Of a stretch of 64,000 bases of DNA, positions 22,248-34,468 are shown piece after piece. Numbering within the stretch: position 1 is the stretch's first letter; each line of letters starts with the position of its first letter. This DNA is from Pseudopyrenochaeta lycopersici (lineage: Eukaryota; Ascomycota; Dothideomycetes; Pleosporales; Pseudopyrenochaetaceae). The stretch covers positions 186,001 to 250,000 of the forward strand of contig NHZP01000039.1 of the NCBI GenBank assembly GCA_003313425.1, written 5' to 3'. The notes beneath the pieces are model-generated. The model was not told the origin of the DNA. It made no database searches and was given only the letters and a program-made list of their open reading frames with translations. Both the position numbers and the translations under genes were made by a program.

Positions 22248-24766
22248 ATGGCTGCCCAACAAGTTGATGTTACCTGGATGTGGCACCCGCACTTCAACGA
22301 GAACGACGTTGACTGTGCTGGTCGTTTTGTGCATTTTCGAAAGGTGGTTTTGGTCTCCTCCAAGGAGAAGCTTCCACGATCGCTACCGATCTATATTACA
22401 GCGGACACACGATACAAACTCTATATCAATCGTCAACTCGCCGCCTTCGGCCCTGTCAAAGGTGACGCAAACCTCTGGTTTTACGACGAGGTCGACATTG
22501 CACCTTTCCTACAAGTTGGTCGCAATCATGTTGGAGTGCATGTACTAAGATACTTCTGCGCTACCAATTATGCAACGAGCTTTCCGCGTCTACCAACGGG
22601 TGGATTGCGAATCCAGACGATGGATCCTACAGAGCCTCTCAGCACCTGTATCCAGAGCAGTACTTCTTGGGAAGCTGCAATCGATCCTTTTGTGAAGCTA
22701 CGTATCGACGAGCCTGAGGATGACTTTCTCCATGTGTATGAACGCAGGACTGTGTTACCAGGTGAACCTCTCCAGTGGTTTCCCGCTCAACTCTTGGAGT
22801 ATCAGTGCTCTACTGGCCAATCCACACCTTGGAATTTATCATTGCGCATGATACCCTCACAACGGACGCAAGACGCAGAATTCAGCGCATTGCACAACCT
22901 CCGGAGCAGTATAGTGCTGAATGCATGGACCACGGTACTGCTTCGCCCCTGCAGCTACAATGATCACCCTCAATTGCACACATCAACGTTTTTCTCCAAA
23001 TCCGAACTACGATTACCTGCAGGTTCGGAGCATCAAGTCGATCTCGAACTTGCCCACCACATGACAGCCTTCATAGAGCTACACTTTAAACGTCCAAAGA
23101 AAAGTGGAAGTACGATTACCTTGACATATGCAGAGAGTTACGAGAGTGCGCCGATACTTGTACCTTACTTGCGGTGTAAGGCTCATCGTCAAGACTACAG
23201 CAAAGAACTACTTGGTCCGCAGGATATCTACGAGCTGCGCGGCTCTGAAGATGTTCATCTGCTCGAATACAATGAGGCAGAAGAGACGAACGAAGTCATA
23301 GCCCCTTTCCATTTTTTCGGACGTTCCGTTTCGTTCGACTGCAGATCAACGTGAGAGACTCCGATCTTATTTTCACAAAGTTTGCCGTCAAGCAGGTGAA
23401 CTACCCTCTAGATGTTGTGGCTTCCGTTACGACATGCTCTGACCTGTTTGTGAAACCACTGTGGGAAACCAGCATACAGACCCTAAGGAACTGCATGCAT
23501 GATTGTTACGAGGATTGTCCCTTTTATGAACAGTTACAGTATGCGATGGATACTAGGAGTTCTGTTCTTTTCACTTACTATGTCTCTGGCGACGATCGCC
23601 TTGCACGGCAAGCGATCATGCAACTGCGAAACTCTTTTCAGGCGCACTTAGGATTGACGGCGAGTCGGTCTCCATCACACAATGTACAGATTATCCCGCA
23701 GTTCTCGCTGTACTGGATCTCCATGGTTTGCGATCATTGGCTCTTTTTCGGCGATCGGGAATTTATTATGCAGTTTCTACCGATCATAGACGCTATACTT
23801 AATTACTTTCAGGGTCGCATACATTCCAAACTCCATCTCGTAACATCCGAAGACCGGGCGGGCGTCTGGAATTTCCACGACTGGACGGAAGAATGGCGGC
23901 CGTATGGGATTCCTCCATGCGTTGTTCAGACCGGCATCTCCACATATACCAACAGTCTCTACGCATATACATTGAGGAATGCTGCTTCATTGTTGCAGAG
24001 CGTTGAGCGATCTAGTCTAGCCATAGAGTACTCCACACGTGCAGATCGTGTGACAAAAGCGATTTTGGAGCATTGTTTCGATGGAAGCCACTTCACCGGC
24101 AGTTTGGCCAGCTCCCAACAATACGGTAGACATCACAGTCAACTTGACCAAGCATGGGCAGTCTTGTGTGGCGCTGCGACGGGAATGCTCGCCGAGAAGG
24201 TATTACATGATTCCCTGAGAGACACTACCAAAGACAAGTTCATTTCTACATCGATCTCAATGTCCTTCTATATGCTACGTGCCCTGGCTGTTGCTGGTAA
24301 CGAAGTTTATAACGAGCACTTCCATCGTTTTTGGGATCCTTGGCGGAAGCAACTTGCGTTGGGCCTAACGACTTGGGAAGAAGACGATGTCTCACATCGC
24401 TCAGACTGTCATGCTTGGGGAAGTGCGCCGATATATGAGTACTTGGCGGAAGTGGCTGGAGTCCGGCCGGCGAATCCGGGGTGGACTGCGATCAACATTG
24501 AACCCAAGATTGCATTATTTCACGATCTTGAGGTGACAGTACCATTGCCAATGAAAGACGGTTGTGTACAAGGCTATATATACGTCTCCTGGGCTCCCAC
24601 GGCCAAGCATGATATCAGAGTTTCGCTGTCAGTCCAGGTGAATAAACCGACAATCGTTCCAATACGTATAATCCTTCCCTCACAACCCGTACGGATCATA
24701 GACAGTGGTCAAGATTTTACATTTGTTGTTAAAAGAAACGATGTTCATGATACACCAAGCATGTAA
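22248..24766 (+). CDS. GH78 alpha-L-rhamnosidase, apparent frameshift
   Basis: Two overlapping frames together encode one intronless protein of about 838 residues. The first (22248-23354) has an N-terminal carbohydrate-binding or beta-sandwich region (YITADTRYKLYINRQLAAFG, GDANLWFYDEVDI). The second (through 24766) has the GH78 six-hairpin domain: CMHDCYEDCPFYEQLQYAMD, WNFHDWTEEW, LDQAWAVLCGAATG, TTWEEDDVSHRSDCHAWG. The join is at a six-T run (23312-23317) after APFH; the protein continues as FRFVRLQIN in the -1 frame. No GT-AG intron fits, so this is a 1-nt deletion (or 2-nt gain) in a homopolymer, real or a sequencing error. There is no signal peptide, so the enzyme is probably intracellular, acting on imported rhamnosides. 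The regulator gene lies tail-to-tail 64 bp downstream. Confidence 0.88.
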
Positions 24767-24830
24767 CCAAACATATAAACAAAACTCCTGAACATGTAGT
24801 TGAATAAGCCAGCAATTTTATATAAATAGC

Positions 24831-26887
24831 TCAAATAAATCCTGTTGTGCTCTCAAATGCGGGCTGTGATAACTGTTGGTAGGCCGAAGCTGCGTATAGT
24901 GGCGTGTTATACCAGTTTTCTGAATCCTGGAACACAGTTGTAGAATACATATGTTCTTCCGCCGGCATCATATTGATGGCTGCGGGACGAATTGGTTGCT
25001 GGTAGCTGGAAGAGGTAGCATCAGCAGAAGACGATCGCTCGTCTATCGCCTCTCGATGGTGCAGAACGGGGTCAACTCTGAAGCAATCCTCCAAGTCAGC
25101 CGTTGAGACACGAATGTCGATAATAGATGGCAAAAATTTTGGTGCACTGTGGAAGGGTTCGACCATGCTTTGTTGTAGCTCCGTCATGGCACGATCGAGC
25201 ATACGCCAGTACTTCGTAGCAATTTGCCAATGCTTTCCGGCACTCTGTAAACATCCTAACAACAGGCTCCAGCTCTGTGGAACCTGTATCACGGACCGAT
25301 ATTGGCGGATGAGGAGATATCGTAATGCTACCCAAATGCACCAGGCGAATGGCCACCCTAGTTGGTTCAATGTTCTGTCTTGGATATGACGACGAATGAT
25401 ATCTGCGAGACACTCCACAGCCCGCATGCAATGTCCATGCGCTTGGGTTTGGACTTCGCCTAGTTGTGTGTTTTCGTGTCGGGTCGAGAAGGTGACCAGG
25501 CTGTGCAGGTAGATTACAAGAGCACACCAGTACGCATGTAATGTCAGTAGCATTGGTAGACAACGGGGCACAATTCCCGATATGTTCAAAAGTGCTTCCA
25601 GCTGCAGTATCTGAGGCAATTCCACTGACCACTTGAACAACTGAGCGGAACACGACAAAACGTTGTCAAGCCAAATATCAACCGGATCAGTTTCACTCAA
25701 AGAGATGAAGTCAATATAGACCCGGTGGACTTGCCGGGAGAGATCTAGTACTTGTAAATGGTAATTGAACACGTATTGGGGATCAATTGACGTCAATGTT
25801 ATGTGCTCTTGTATTGTCCGGTGTTCGTCAAATTCCCAGTGCGAGTGAGTGGAGGGCTTCTGCCATGCAAGAGTGCGCCTCGGCATAAAATACCCGATAT
25901 GGCGGTCAATTAATTCAGTGCGATAGCATGTTGTAATGGAGATGTAGCAGTCGAGAGCGTATATAGCCCAAAACAATCGATGTTTGCGCAGCTGATCTTG
26001 ATCATCGACTTCAGCACCGGAAATGTGTTCCGCAGACGTCCTGAGATTGCGAGAGCCTACCGTTGTTAGTTGTACAGCAAGTCTGGTTGCCACCGTAAGA
26101 GCACCCCAAACTTGGGCGCCATTGGTCATGCCTGAGAGATCGAGTGCCAAGACGGTCAACGCCTCGAGGGAATTGTATGATGGCTCCTCCAGCACCTCAA
26201 TCAATATGCGGCGCTTTGAGAACTTCCAAAATGAGTCGCTAGATAGATTATCCAAGCGGGAATCGTAAGAAAACGGTAGAGAGACACCGAAGAGGCCATA
26301 ATGGAGGACGCAGCCTTCCTCGGCACAGCCTAAGTCGCTCATAACACGGCGGGGGTCGAGAAAAGGGAACCATGGATGTACATGATGGAAGAAGAGGGAA
26401 CTGAGGGAGATAAGTAGGTCTATCGGAGGCTGTTTTTCGGACACCCGCCGTGTTCTTTCAACAGTGGCCGTAAGATGATTATTGACTAGCCCAAGAGGAG
26501 CTGAAAATGGACGTGGGGGCATGTTCAAACTGTAGCCGCCAATTCCTTCAGCTTTGGGGTCATGCGCTGTTGATGGCGATACAACAGGCCAGGTAGTATC
26601 GCGTGGCTCAGGGGGCGACGCAGGACTGGCGGCGCCGAGGTTGCGCAGTGTAGCCTCCATCTTCTCTGCATAGAGTCAACTAAATGTCGCACTTATTCCG
26701 CAAACCTCATACCAATCTTGTCTTCGAGACCCTGACGGTGGCCCGCAGGAAAACCAGGCTTCTTCCGGACACTGTAGTTGCATACCGCTCGGGCATTGAT
26801 GCACCGCGAGCAGGCCGGATTTTGCCGATCGCACCGAGACTTGCGCCTTTTGCAGCGCTCGCAGCTAGGATTGTTCGCGTCGGACAT
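24831..26887 (-). CDS. Zn2Cys6 fungal transcription factor
   Basis: Two exons (26887-26713, 26665-24831) joined by a 47-nt GT-AG intron give 669 residues. The DNA-binding cluster at residues 9-36 is CERCKRRKSRCDRQNPAC followed by SRCINARAVC, with the spacing C-x2-C-x6-C-x6-C-x2-C-x6-C. The ATG at 26887 places the cluster at the extreme N-terminus, as usual; an upstream in-frame start at 26995 is less likely. Exon 2 holds a fungal-specific transcription factor domain, with FHHVHPWFPFLDPRRVM and RKHRLFWAIYALDCYISITT. It is divergent from the transporter and convergent with GH78, so it is the natural candidate regulator of both. That role is inferred from position only. Confidence 0.92.
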
Positions 26888-27203
26888 GTTGGCCCTATTT
26901 CTGTATGAGAGAATCGAAAAGCTGCAGGAGTTTGTGGAGAAAGGTGGGGTTTTTGGACGTGTTATTGCACCTCCAACTTTTTCGGCACAGGTCAACCCCG
27001 ACGACCGCTAGCCAACCACGGCACTCTCCGTCCAAACCACCTCCACTCGCTCCTTCTCCGCACATGGCATGGCCTACCTTGCTGAGGGTCTGGCCAGACT
27101 TTTGTAGATGTTTCTATAAATTCAAGGGCATTGCTATTGCAGTTTCAGAGTCACCAGTTCATCGAGTTCAGTCTTCATCGCCCTGCTCCTTGTCAACATC
27201 ATC
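26888..27203. promoter_or_regulatory. Bidirectional promoter of regulator and sugar porter
   Basis: This is the 316-bp intergenic region between divergent start codons. A TATAAA box at 27115-27120 lies 84 bp before the transporter ATG. Three sequences fit the CreA consensus SYGGRG: GTGGAG at 26934-26939, GTGGGG at 26945-26950, and GTGGAG on the minus strand at 27041-27046. The first two are five bases apart; paired sites are usually the functional ones. Carbon catabolite repression is therefore plausible but unproven. Confidence 0.5.
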
Positions 27204-28826
27204 ATGTCAGATACAAAGCTTAAGATCCTGGCAGAAGTGCCGGGACCACTCGAGCTCACCAATGGCTTACCTGAGGGTCGCGTTGATGTGCGCCGTTGGT
27301 GGACCCAAAAGAATCTGAGGACGTTGAATTTGTCGCTCCTAATTCCACTCCTCTCAATCTTCGCTCAAGGGCAAGTAGCAGCCAGCCTCCACAGCTAATC
27401 CATAGACAAAGTACTGATAAGGCACCGCAGGTTTGATGGATCCATGATGAATGGTTTGCAGTCTGTCACGCATTGGCGAAACTACTTTGGTAAGCCCACA
27501 GGTGCCACATTGGGTATCTTCAACGCAGCGTATCCACTTGGTGGCATTCTTGGAGTCTTCCTGATCTCTCCCGTTGCTGACCGGTCTGGCCGACGCTGGG
27601 GACTAGCTGTAGGCGCTGCCATCACCTGCGTAGGTGCTGCTATCCAAGGAGGTGCCATCAACATTGCCATGTTTGTTATCGCTCGCCTGATTATTGGATC
27701 TGGTAGCGTTATCGTCGCTGGAGTTGGGGCGCCATTTATTACCGAGATTGCCCATCCAGCACAGCGAAGTACCGCAACTGCCTTGTTTTTAACCTTCTAT
27801 TCTGTCGGTTCCATCTGCGCAGCGTGGTCTACGTTCGGCACCTTTCGCATCAACGGCGAAGCTTCTTGGAGGATCCCGTCGGCGCTACAAGGTCTGCCTT
27901 CGCTCATCCAGCTTCTTTTTGTCTGGTTCGTACCCGAGTCGCCTCGATGGCTTGTAAGCAAAGGTCGCCGCGACGAAGCATGGGCCATTTTGGTCAAATA
28001 CCACGGAGAGGATGATGAAACAGACCCTCTTGTTGTGGCCGAATACCAGGAGATTTTGGCTGCCTTGAGCATGGAGGTGGAGACAAAGCAGACATCTGCA
28101 ATTGCCAATCTCATACAGCTGTTAAAGACTCCCGGGAACCGAAAGCGAGTTATGATCATGGTCTGGGCGGCCATATGTTCGCAGATGTCCGGCAATGCCT
28201 TCGTCTCCTATTACTTGGCACCCATTCTGGCTTCTGTTGGATTAAAGACCGATCTGCAACAGACACTTATCAATGCAACTTCCCAAATGCTCTCTTGGTT
28301 CTCAGCCCTCTACTTCGCCACATTACCAGCCAAACTCGGTCGTCGAACGCTATTTCTAGCTTCACTTGCGGCCATGTGGGTCATAGTCATTTGTATAACC
28401 GTTGGAAGCGCTGAATTCGCGAAAGACAACAAGAACAAAGCCGCTGGTTATTCTGTTGTCGTGTTCCTCTACCTTTTCTCCCTTGCTTACAACCTGGGAT
28501 TTAATGGCAATTTGGGTCTCTACATTCCTGAAATTCTGCCTTTCAGCCTACGCACTCGTGGCCTAGCCTTCTTCTACTTTGTGCAGTTCTGCTTCATGAT
28601 CTTGTCAACCTTTGCGGTGCCAGTTGGACTAGAGGATATCTCATGGCGCCTGTATATTATTTTCGTAATCTGGATCATGGTCGAATTTGTTGGAGTATGG
28701 TTTCTGTTCCCCGAAACCAAGGGTCCGTCTCTAGAGCAAATTGCTGCAATCTTCGATGGCCCGCGGGACGTCAACCCTGACTATAAGCTGCACGCGGATG
28801 GAGAGAGGACCGAGCAGAAAGATTGA
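27204..28826 (+). CDS. MFS sugar transporter (sugar-porter family)
   Basis: Exons 27204-27370 and 27431-28826 give 520 residues. The only intron satisfying frame uses a GC donor (GCAAGT, 27371) and the AG at 27429-27430; it restores FAQGFDGSMMNGLQ, a sugar-porter hallmark. Other family signatures are VADRSGRRWG (loop 2-3), RLIIGSGS, VPESPRWLVSKGRRDEA (after TM6), AKLGRRTLF, and FPETKGPSLEQIAAIF after TM12. Multiple hydrophobic segments fit 12 TM helices. The protein should import mono- or oligosaccharides by proton symport at the plasma membrane. It sits head-to-head with the Zn2Cys6 gene and near rhamnosidase and GH79 genes, suggesting import of rhamnose- or uronate-containing sugars. The substrate is inference. 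Confidence 0.93.
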
Positions 28827-29250
28827 GTTGGATTAGAAGGAGCTGCACTGTGCAAGACCATGTCTCAGACGTTCACATACTGGCACATATTGATGCTTCA
28901 TGTCCATATACGCTTCATGTAGACTGACCCCACTGTGAATGGTGCCATGCTTCGTGTAGTTAGCCTCTAAATTGACTGCAGCCATTCTAGTTGCGCACTT
29001 CACAAATATGCACTCTACTTTAAATTTGTCCGGCATGTGTTAAGTCTAGAAGACTGTAAGCGAAGCACAGCTGGGCCAACGCGTGTGTACACATGCTGAG
29101 TATGATAAGCCAGTGTTATCGATCGGGCTTCCCCATGGAAACGAGTGATAATTGGTGGTAATAATTACTGGCGAATTAAAGCTTATATTCCACTTAAGTA
29201 CTTCCTCCCGCTCGTGTCCTAGTCGCCCTTTAGTTAGTAACTCACAGGAC
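28827..29250. other. 3' flank of the transporter; no gene seen
   Basis: Balanced composition with only short open frames. It ends at the sharp transition into RIP-type AT-rich DNA near 29250. Confidence 0.4.
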
Positions 29251-30990
29251 ATTAGTACTAGAAGCCTATTATAATTATTACATTATTTAACTAATACCTA
29301 TAGTCTGTGTTTACTACTCTACGCAGTTATAATATCTACAAGCAAATCTTAGAGCTTATAAAACCTGCGATTAATTAAAGCAGGACTAACATAGAAGCTC
29401 TATTTAGGTAGTAAGGATCAGATTATTATAGGTACTTAGGCCTTAATAGACAAGTATGTAATAAAGAGTGTTTCGCAAAAATTGTCGCAACCTCGCTTAA
29501 GTAAGTTCGTAATAATATGCACCTAGTCTAGGTACTGCCTATAGCCTATAACAAAAGAATTAGTGTATCGCTTATTATATCTTATGCCTACTCTTTAGCG
29601 GGTTAGCTATTTGTAGCATGCTTAACAATACATATAATATTGCGTTCTAGCTTGTTATAAAATAGCCGCATTTTAGGCTAGAGTACGCAATCTAAGTAAC
29701 TAATAACTGTACACGCCTAACGCTAGATATTATCGCGCTCTATAGTAGAGGCTATTATTTTAACATTTATTTCAGCATACTATATATCTGTTCGTAGATA
29801 TAATAATAGACTTTTTTAAATTAACAAAGATCGTCCTAGATAAGGCTCTCTAACGTAGCTCTTTTATCTGTGTAATAGTGTTACGACCCAGAGGGCCAGA
29901 GGATACCAAGGGACGAGTGCCTTTAAAAAGAACCTCGAGACGTAGTACGTGTTCTTAACACAAAGCTGAGTCTAGGGTTACATAACTAGCTACAAGTCTT
30001 ACAGTATTAGGTGTCTTACGCGCTAACCCCAAGTCTTACTATAAGACCTTATATGAGTCATATAATTTTATAAATCTTTATATATATATATATATATATA
30101 GATCTCTATAATAAACGTTTATAGCTTATTATATTTAACTTTAATATTATACTCTATAGTATAGTAATACTAATACTAATTATTCTTAACTCTTAGTGTT
30201 CATTTTAAAAGCGCCCTCTTACTATCTTAGTATTAAACCCCTGTCCCTCTAGTACCTCACTCTATCCTAGAGAACTAACCTCGCGGTCTTATTAGTTATC
30301 CTCACTGTTAGCTTTTAAGATCTTTACAAATGGGCTACGTCCCTAGAGTAGGAGAAGCTTCGCTACAATCGTGCCAAGGAGGAGCTCCTTAACCTTCTCT
30401 ACCCCCTTTTTATAAACCCTATAGGTTTGCTGCTAGAGGAGCATATTCCCCTTTAATTGTACGGATACATATATATCTCTTTAGGGTATCTGTAACCTTT
30501 TCTCTATCTTTCTCCTTCTGTAGTATAGGACAAATGCGCACTCGTTAGCTAGGCCTCTTCGCCCCTAACAATCTGTCTAAAAACTACACATGGTAGAAGA
30601 ATATTAAGCACCTGTGTAAGATAAGCCTAGAGGTTAATAAAGCTTAAAAGGAGTAACCTAATAATAAGAAGGATCTCTTTAGCAGTATGTTATACGGCGT
30701 TAATTCTAATACTAATAAAACTATAACAGTAAAGACTACCCTAGCTTAAGTATAGTAATATTAGACCTCTAATGATATAGTTAGGGTCATAACTATTGGC
30801 TATAAATAACGTGAAGTTTCTTACGTTCACATTTTATTACCTTTCAAGTAACGCTACTATATGCGCTGAGGCGCAGCTGGAAACAGATAACGCTGCTAGT
30901 AAGGACCCTATTATAGCTAAAGCCTCTAAAAGCCCCTGTATCTGAACGCTATGCTCCGCAAGTTATTGCGCCTCTCCCTAACAGTTCTCT
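29250..30990 (+). mobile_element. RIP-degraded LTR-retroelement remnant
   Basis: The block is AT-rich and depleted in CpA/TpG, with stops in all frames. At 29890 the sequence TGTTACGACCCAGAGGGCC is a typical fungal gypsy-type LTR start. It is followed by a TA microsatellite (about 30078-30100) and, after about 30230, ordered but broken coding-like sequence (NRAKEELLNLL; LFAPNNLSKNYTW; PNNKKDLFSSMLYGVNSN), possibly gag. No paired LTR or target duplication was found. The orientation is tentative. Confidence 0.5.
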
Positions 30991-32200
30991 CTATTACAAT
31001 TGTGTTAAAAAGAGAACACCGTTCTAAGCAACAAATATTACATTAAGTCGAGCACTACAATCATCGCACTGTTTCCAAAGATCCAATGAGATCCAGTTAT
31101 CTACGGTGATGACGCAGAAGAATTTCGACCAGAGGTTATGCTTGATGAGGAGTCACGGAGAATGAGAGAGCACCGAATGTCCGAACAACGGTGCTTGCGC
31201 GCCCAGGAACCCTACCTAGCGTTTCGGTGCGACTGCTGACAACCAAGAAGCCGGTGGCCGCGGCCACTGGTCCATAATTCACCCAAACACGCTACACCGA
31301 AGACCCATGATCAACTGAATGATACACATGGGCGCAGCTTGGTCCGAACAGACCAATATAAACCAATATACTCGGCTACTACTAAGCATTGCCATAGTCC
31401 ACATCTGAGGGTGCATGTGCATTTATGAATTCAAGTCCGAACATAGACAGAGGGCGGCCTGCATTTCAACAGACGCAGTGTCTTCTGCGAGCGGTAATCA
31501 CTATAGAACATGCTCTATGCGTACTATATGTCCTGAAATTCAGTTTTCATAAGATTAGTGCTTATATCCGCACTAAATAACGCTCTAGAAGATACAGGAC
31601 ACTCAAACCCAACCTAGAACGGACTTAACCATCGGCCCTCAAGAAGCAAACAGTGCTTAGAGGTTTTGGTCCACATGATGACTATAATATCAGTGCCTTT
31701 CTGCTTGATCATCTAGCCTGGCCTGACCTGATTTCTGTAAGTTGCGATACATAATTGTTGCGATATCAATTGGTCCTCACGTGGCCGGACTGTCAACACT
31801 CAGACTATCCTAGACTAGCATGTTTCAGGACAAGTGTACATCGTCTCCTCCTGGCTGAATAGCAAATCAGTGCAGTATCCATCGTATCTCGCCAGCGGCT
31901 CTTTACCGCAACAATAATAGATTTGACAGGCAGGGGCTAAAAACTCATCTACGTCTCTATAGTTTTCGTTCTGCGTGAACGAAATCAACAATAGGTTGTT
32001 GACCAACCGCGATTGAAAGCGGAGTCATCGGCTGGGATTGAGTTTACGAAGTACGGAATACGAGATACGTAACGCTAAGATCTGGAACCTGGACACGAAG
32101 CACTGATAGGCTGGAAAATCCAGTCGGCTAACGTGTTCCCACCACCTGATGCACATCCGCACCTAATGCACGCTTTCCTTAAAATCCTAAATCTTTCAAT
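30991..32200. other. About 1.2 kb with no intact gene; one possible P450 scrap
   Basis: On the plus strand near 31100-31175 one frame reads IYGDDAEEFRPEVMLDEESR, resembling the FRPERWL segment before the haem loop of cytochromes P450. No haem motif follows, so at most it is a relic. The rest (31250-32200) has no convincing frame on either strand. Confidence 0.3.
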
Positions 32201-32747
32201 CTCCCTATCTAGATAAGATTGACTTATAAAATTTTAATATATAAATTTATAGTATATAAGTAATAATTTACAACAATAATTATTAAATTTTAGTTAATAT
32301 TAAACAAGTTATTTTACTTAACATTATAATATTTATTAGTACTATTACTATAAAAATTTTAAGACTTATTATTTACCCTTATAAGAATAATATAGCAAAT
32401 GATAAAGTATTTATAATATATAGTTAAAAGGTAATAAAGGTTCAAAAGTAAGCTTTTTAGACTAAAAGAAATAGTTAAAATATTAAACAAAAGTTAAATG
32501 TTTAGAGTAAGTATAAATAAAACTAATAAAAACAGTGAAATAATACTAAGTTAATAGATAATATAATGCAATACTTAGTTTTAAAGTTGTAGCAATTATA
32601 TTAAAGAAGTAAGTTTAGTTTAGTATATAATATTCTATATTCTTACTATATTTAGCTAATAACTTCGGGCTTTATGCTTAGTATTATACTATATTTTGTA
32701 TTTGACTATCTCGATATCTAGCTTCTTAAAGTACATTGAAAAATCGC
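32201..32747. other. Extremely AT-rich tract
   Basis: Nearly pure A/T with stops in all frames. Likely RIP-eroded repeat DNA directly abutting the 3' end of the P450 gene. Confidence 0.5.
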
Positions 32748-34468
32748 CTATACCTGTACCTTCTTAAACAGCAATTTCTTCGTCGGGTCCGGCGAGATAC
32801 TTTGCCCAACCTCGATCTGCGCATACCTTTCCGTCCGCCCATCCGGCATCTTGATGTCGTAATCCAAAATCATCTTTGCGACAATCATCTTGATCTCATT
32901 GGCTGCGAAGAAGCGGCCGGGACAAGCGTGTCGTCCATATCCAAACGCCAGATTCTGCTCGTTCGTTGTTACAAACTGATTGCGCGCATGATCGGCTGTG
33001 GTGCCGCCGCGACGCATCTCATAGTGCCGGAAGCCATCGAACTTGTCGCTGTCGGGCCAAAATTTTGAGTCGTTGTAAATGGCCAGCGAAGGTACTTCGA
33101 TGGTGACTCCTGGTGGGATGTGTTGGCCATTTGAGAGCGTGATACCTTTGAGGACGCATCGACCAAACGATGCTGACATTGTTAGTGCGTGCTCAATTTA
33201 TGATATGTGTATCAGACTTACTCATGCCTGGTGGGTAAAACCGATTAACCTCCTTCATGTAGCTGTCGAGTTTCTCCATCTGTTGCAGTGCTTTGGTGGT
33301 AATGTCACCGTTATGCTCAGCAAGGATGCTGTGGATTTCTTCTCGCAGAGGACTAATGTATTCGGGTGTTGCGGCCAGAGTGTAGAATATGTTAGTAGCC
33401 GTAAGAGAGGTCGTCTCAATTGCAGCGAAGATCAAGCTAAGCTGGCACTTAGCGTACTGCTCCACACTAATGTTATTTCGAGCGCCACGATTCAAAATCC
33501 ATTGTATCATGTCGTCCGGCTTCTCCCAATTGGGATCTTTCGCAGCTTCCTGTCTTTGCTTGATTAGGGGGTAGAGGTACTCGGCTAAACTCTTCTCTCT
33601 TTGGCGCAGGCGGCGAATTTCCGGTATTCGTGGCGCCATGAAAGGCCTGAGCCAGGGACGCAGCTTCTTGATAGCTGTCACTGAATCGATCAAGTCCAGA
33701 GTGTAGTTGGTCGCGCAGTCGAGATACTGAGGGTCTTCACACAGTCCAGGTCCAACGAAGACACGACCAGAGACCTGTGCAACGATATCGACGATGGTCT
33801 TATAGATAGACACCTCGGTCCAGTCATTGCATTCAAGTAAGTACTTCTCGACGCAGGTGTCAACTTCCTGCCGTACGATGGGGTTTATACGACCTACAAC
33901 TGTCAGCATGTCAATCACATATAGGGTGTCCACGCGTGTACCAAGAGCAGGAGTAAGATCTGACCGAACAGAGTGGATGATAAGGTGAGAATCTGTCTCC
34001 ATCTTGGTGTATTTCGTCTCCATGGTCTGATATTTGTCAGATTTGCGGATTACTGAATGCCAATTAGACACTGACCTTATCAATGGCCTTGGGAAAGCTA
34101 AGGACATCATCAGGAAGCTTCCTGAGTTCAGGCAACAGACTGATCGGCACAACAACATTGTCCTCTCCGTCCGACGATGCAATACGGTAGACGGAGTCTT
34201 TGAACTGTCGACATGTCATTATTCATCGCCGCAAGGTGTAGAGTGTGCTTACCTTCTCATATCCGTCAAGATACATCTTCTTTGCAGAGTTGAGGTACGC
34301 CTGCCGTTGCTTCTCTCCGCCAGCTGGCTCGCCAAAGACTGGCAGCTTCGCTAGCTGCGATCTGTAATTGAGTTTCGGTAATAACGCGCAGACTGCGAAA
34401 ACCAGAGCAGCGAATGCTGCTGTTTGCAGAGTATGTGCCAATTCCGTGTATTGAATCTCCATAGCCAT
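32748..34468 (-). CDS. Cytochrome P450 monooxygenase
   Basis: Four exons (34468-34253, 34204-34076, 34026-33222, 33172-32748) give 524 residues with all junctions in frame. An N-terminal membrane anchor (TLQTAAFAALVFAVCALL) suggests the ER. The I-helix motif is FAAIETTS, with Glu before TT instead of the commoner Asp/Glu-Thr context. The ExxR motif is EVNR in KEVNRFYPPGM, and the haem-binding loop is FGYGRHACPG (Cys about residue 467). The sequence style (RFYPPGMTSF; LKGITLSNGQHIPPGVTIEV) resembles fungal P450s of terpene and gibberellin-type secondary metabolism (ent-kaurene-oxidase-like), but no terpene synthase or other pathway gene is within the window. The gene lies between AT-rich blocks yet is intact, with no RIP-type stops. 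Confidence 0.92.
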
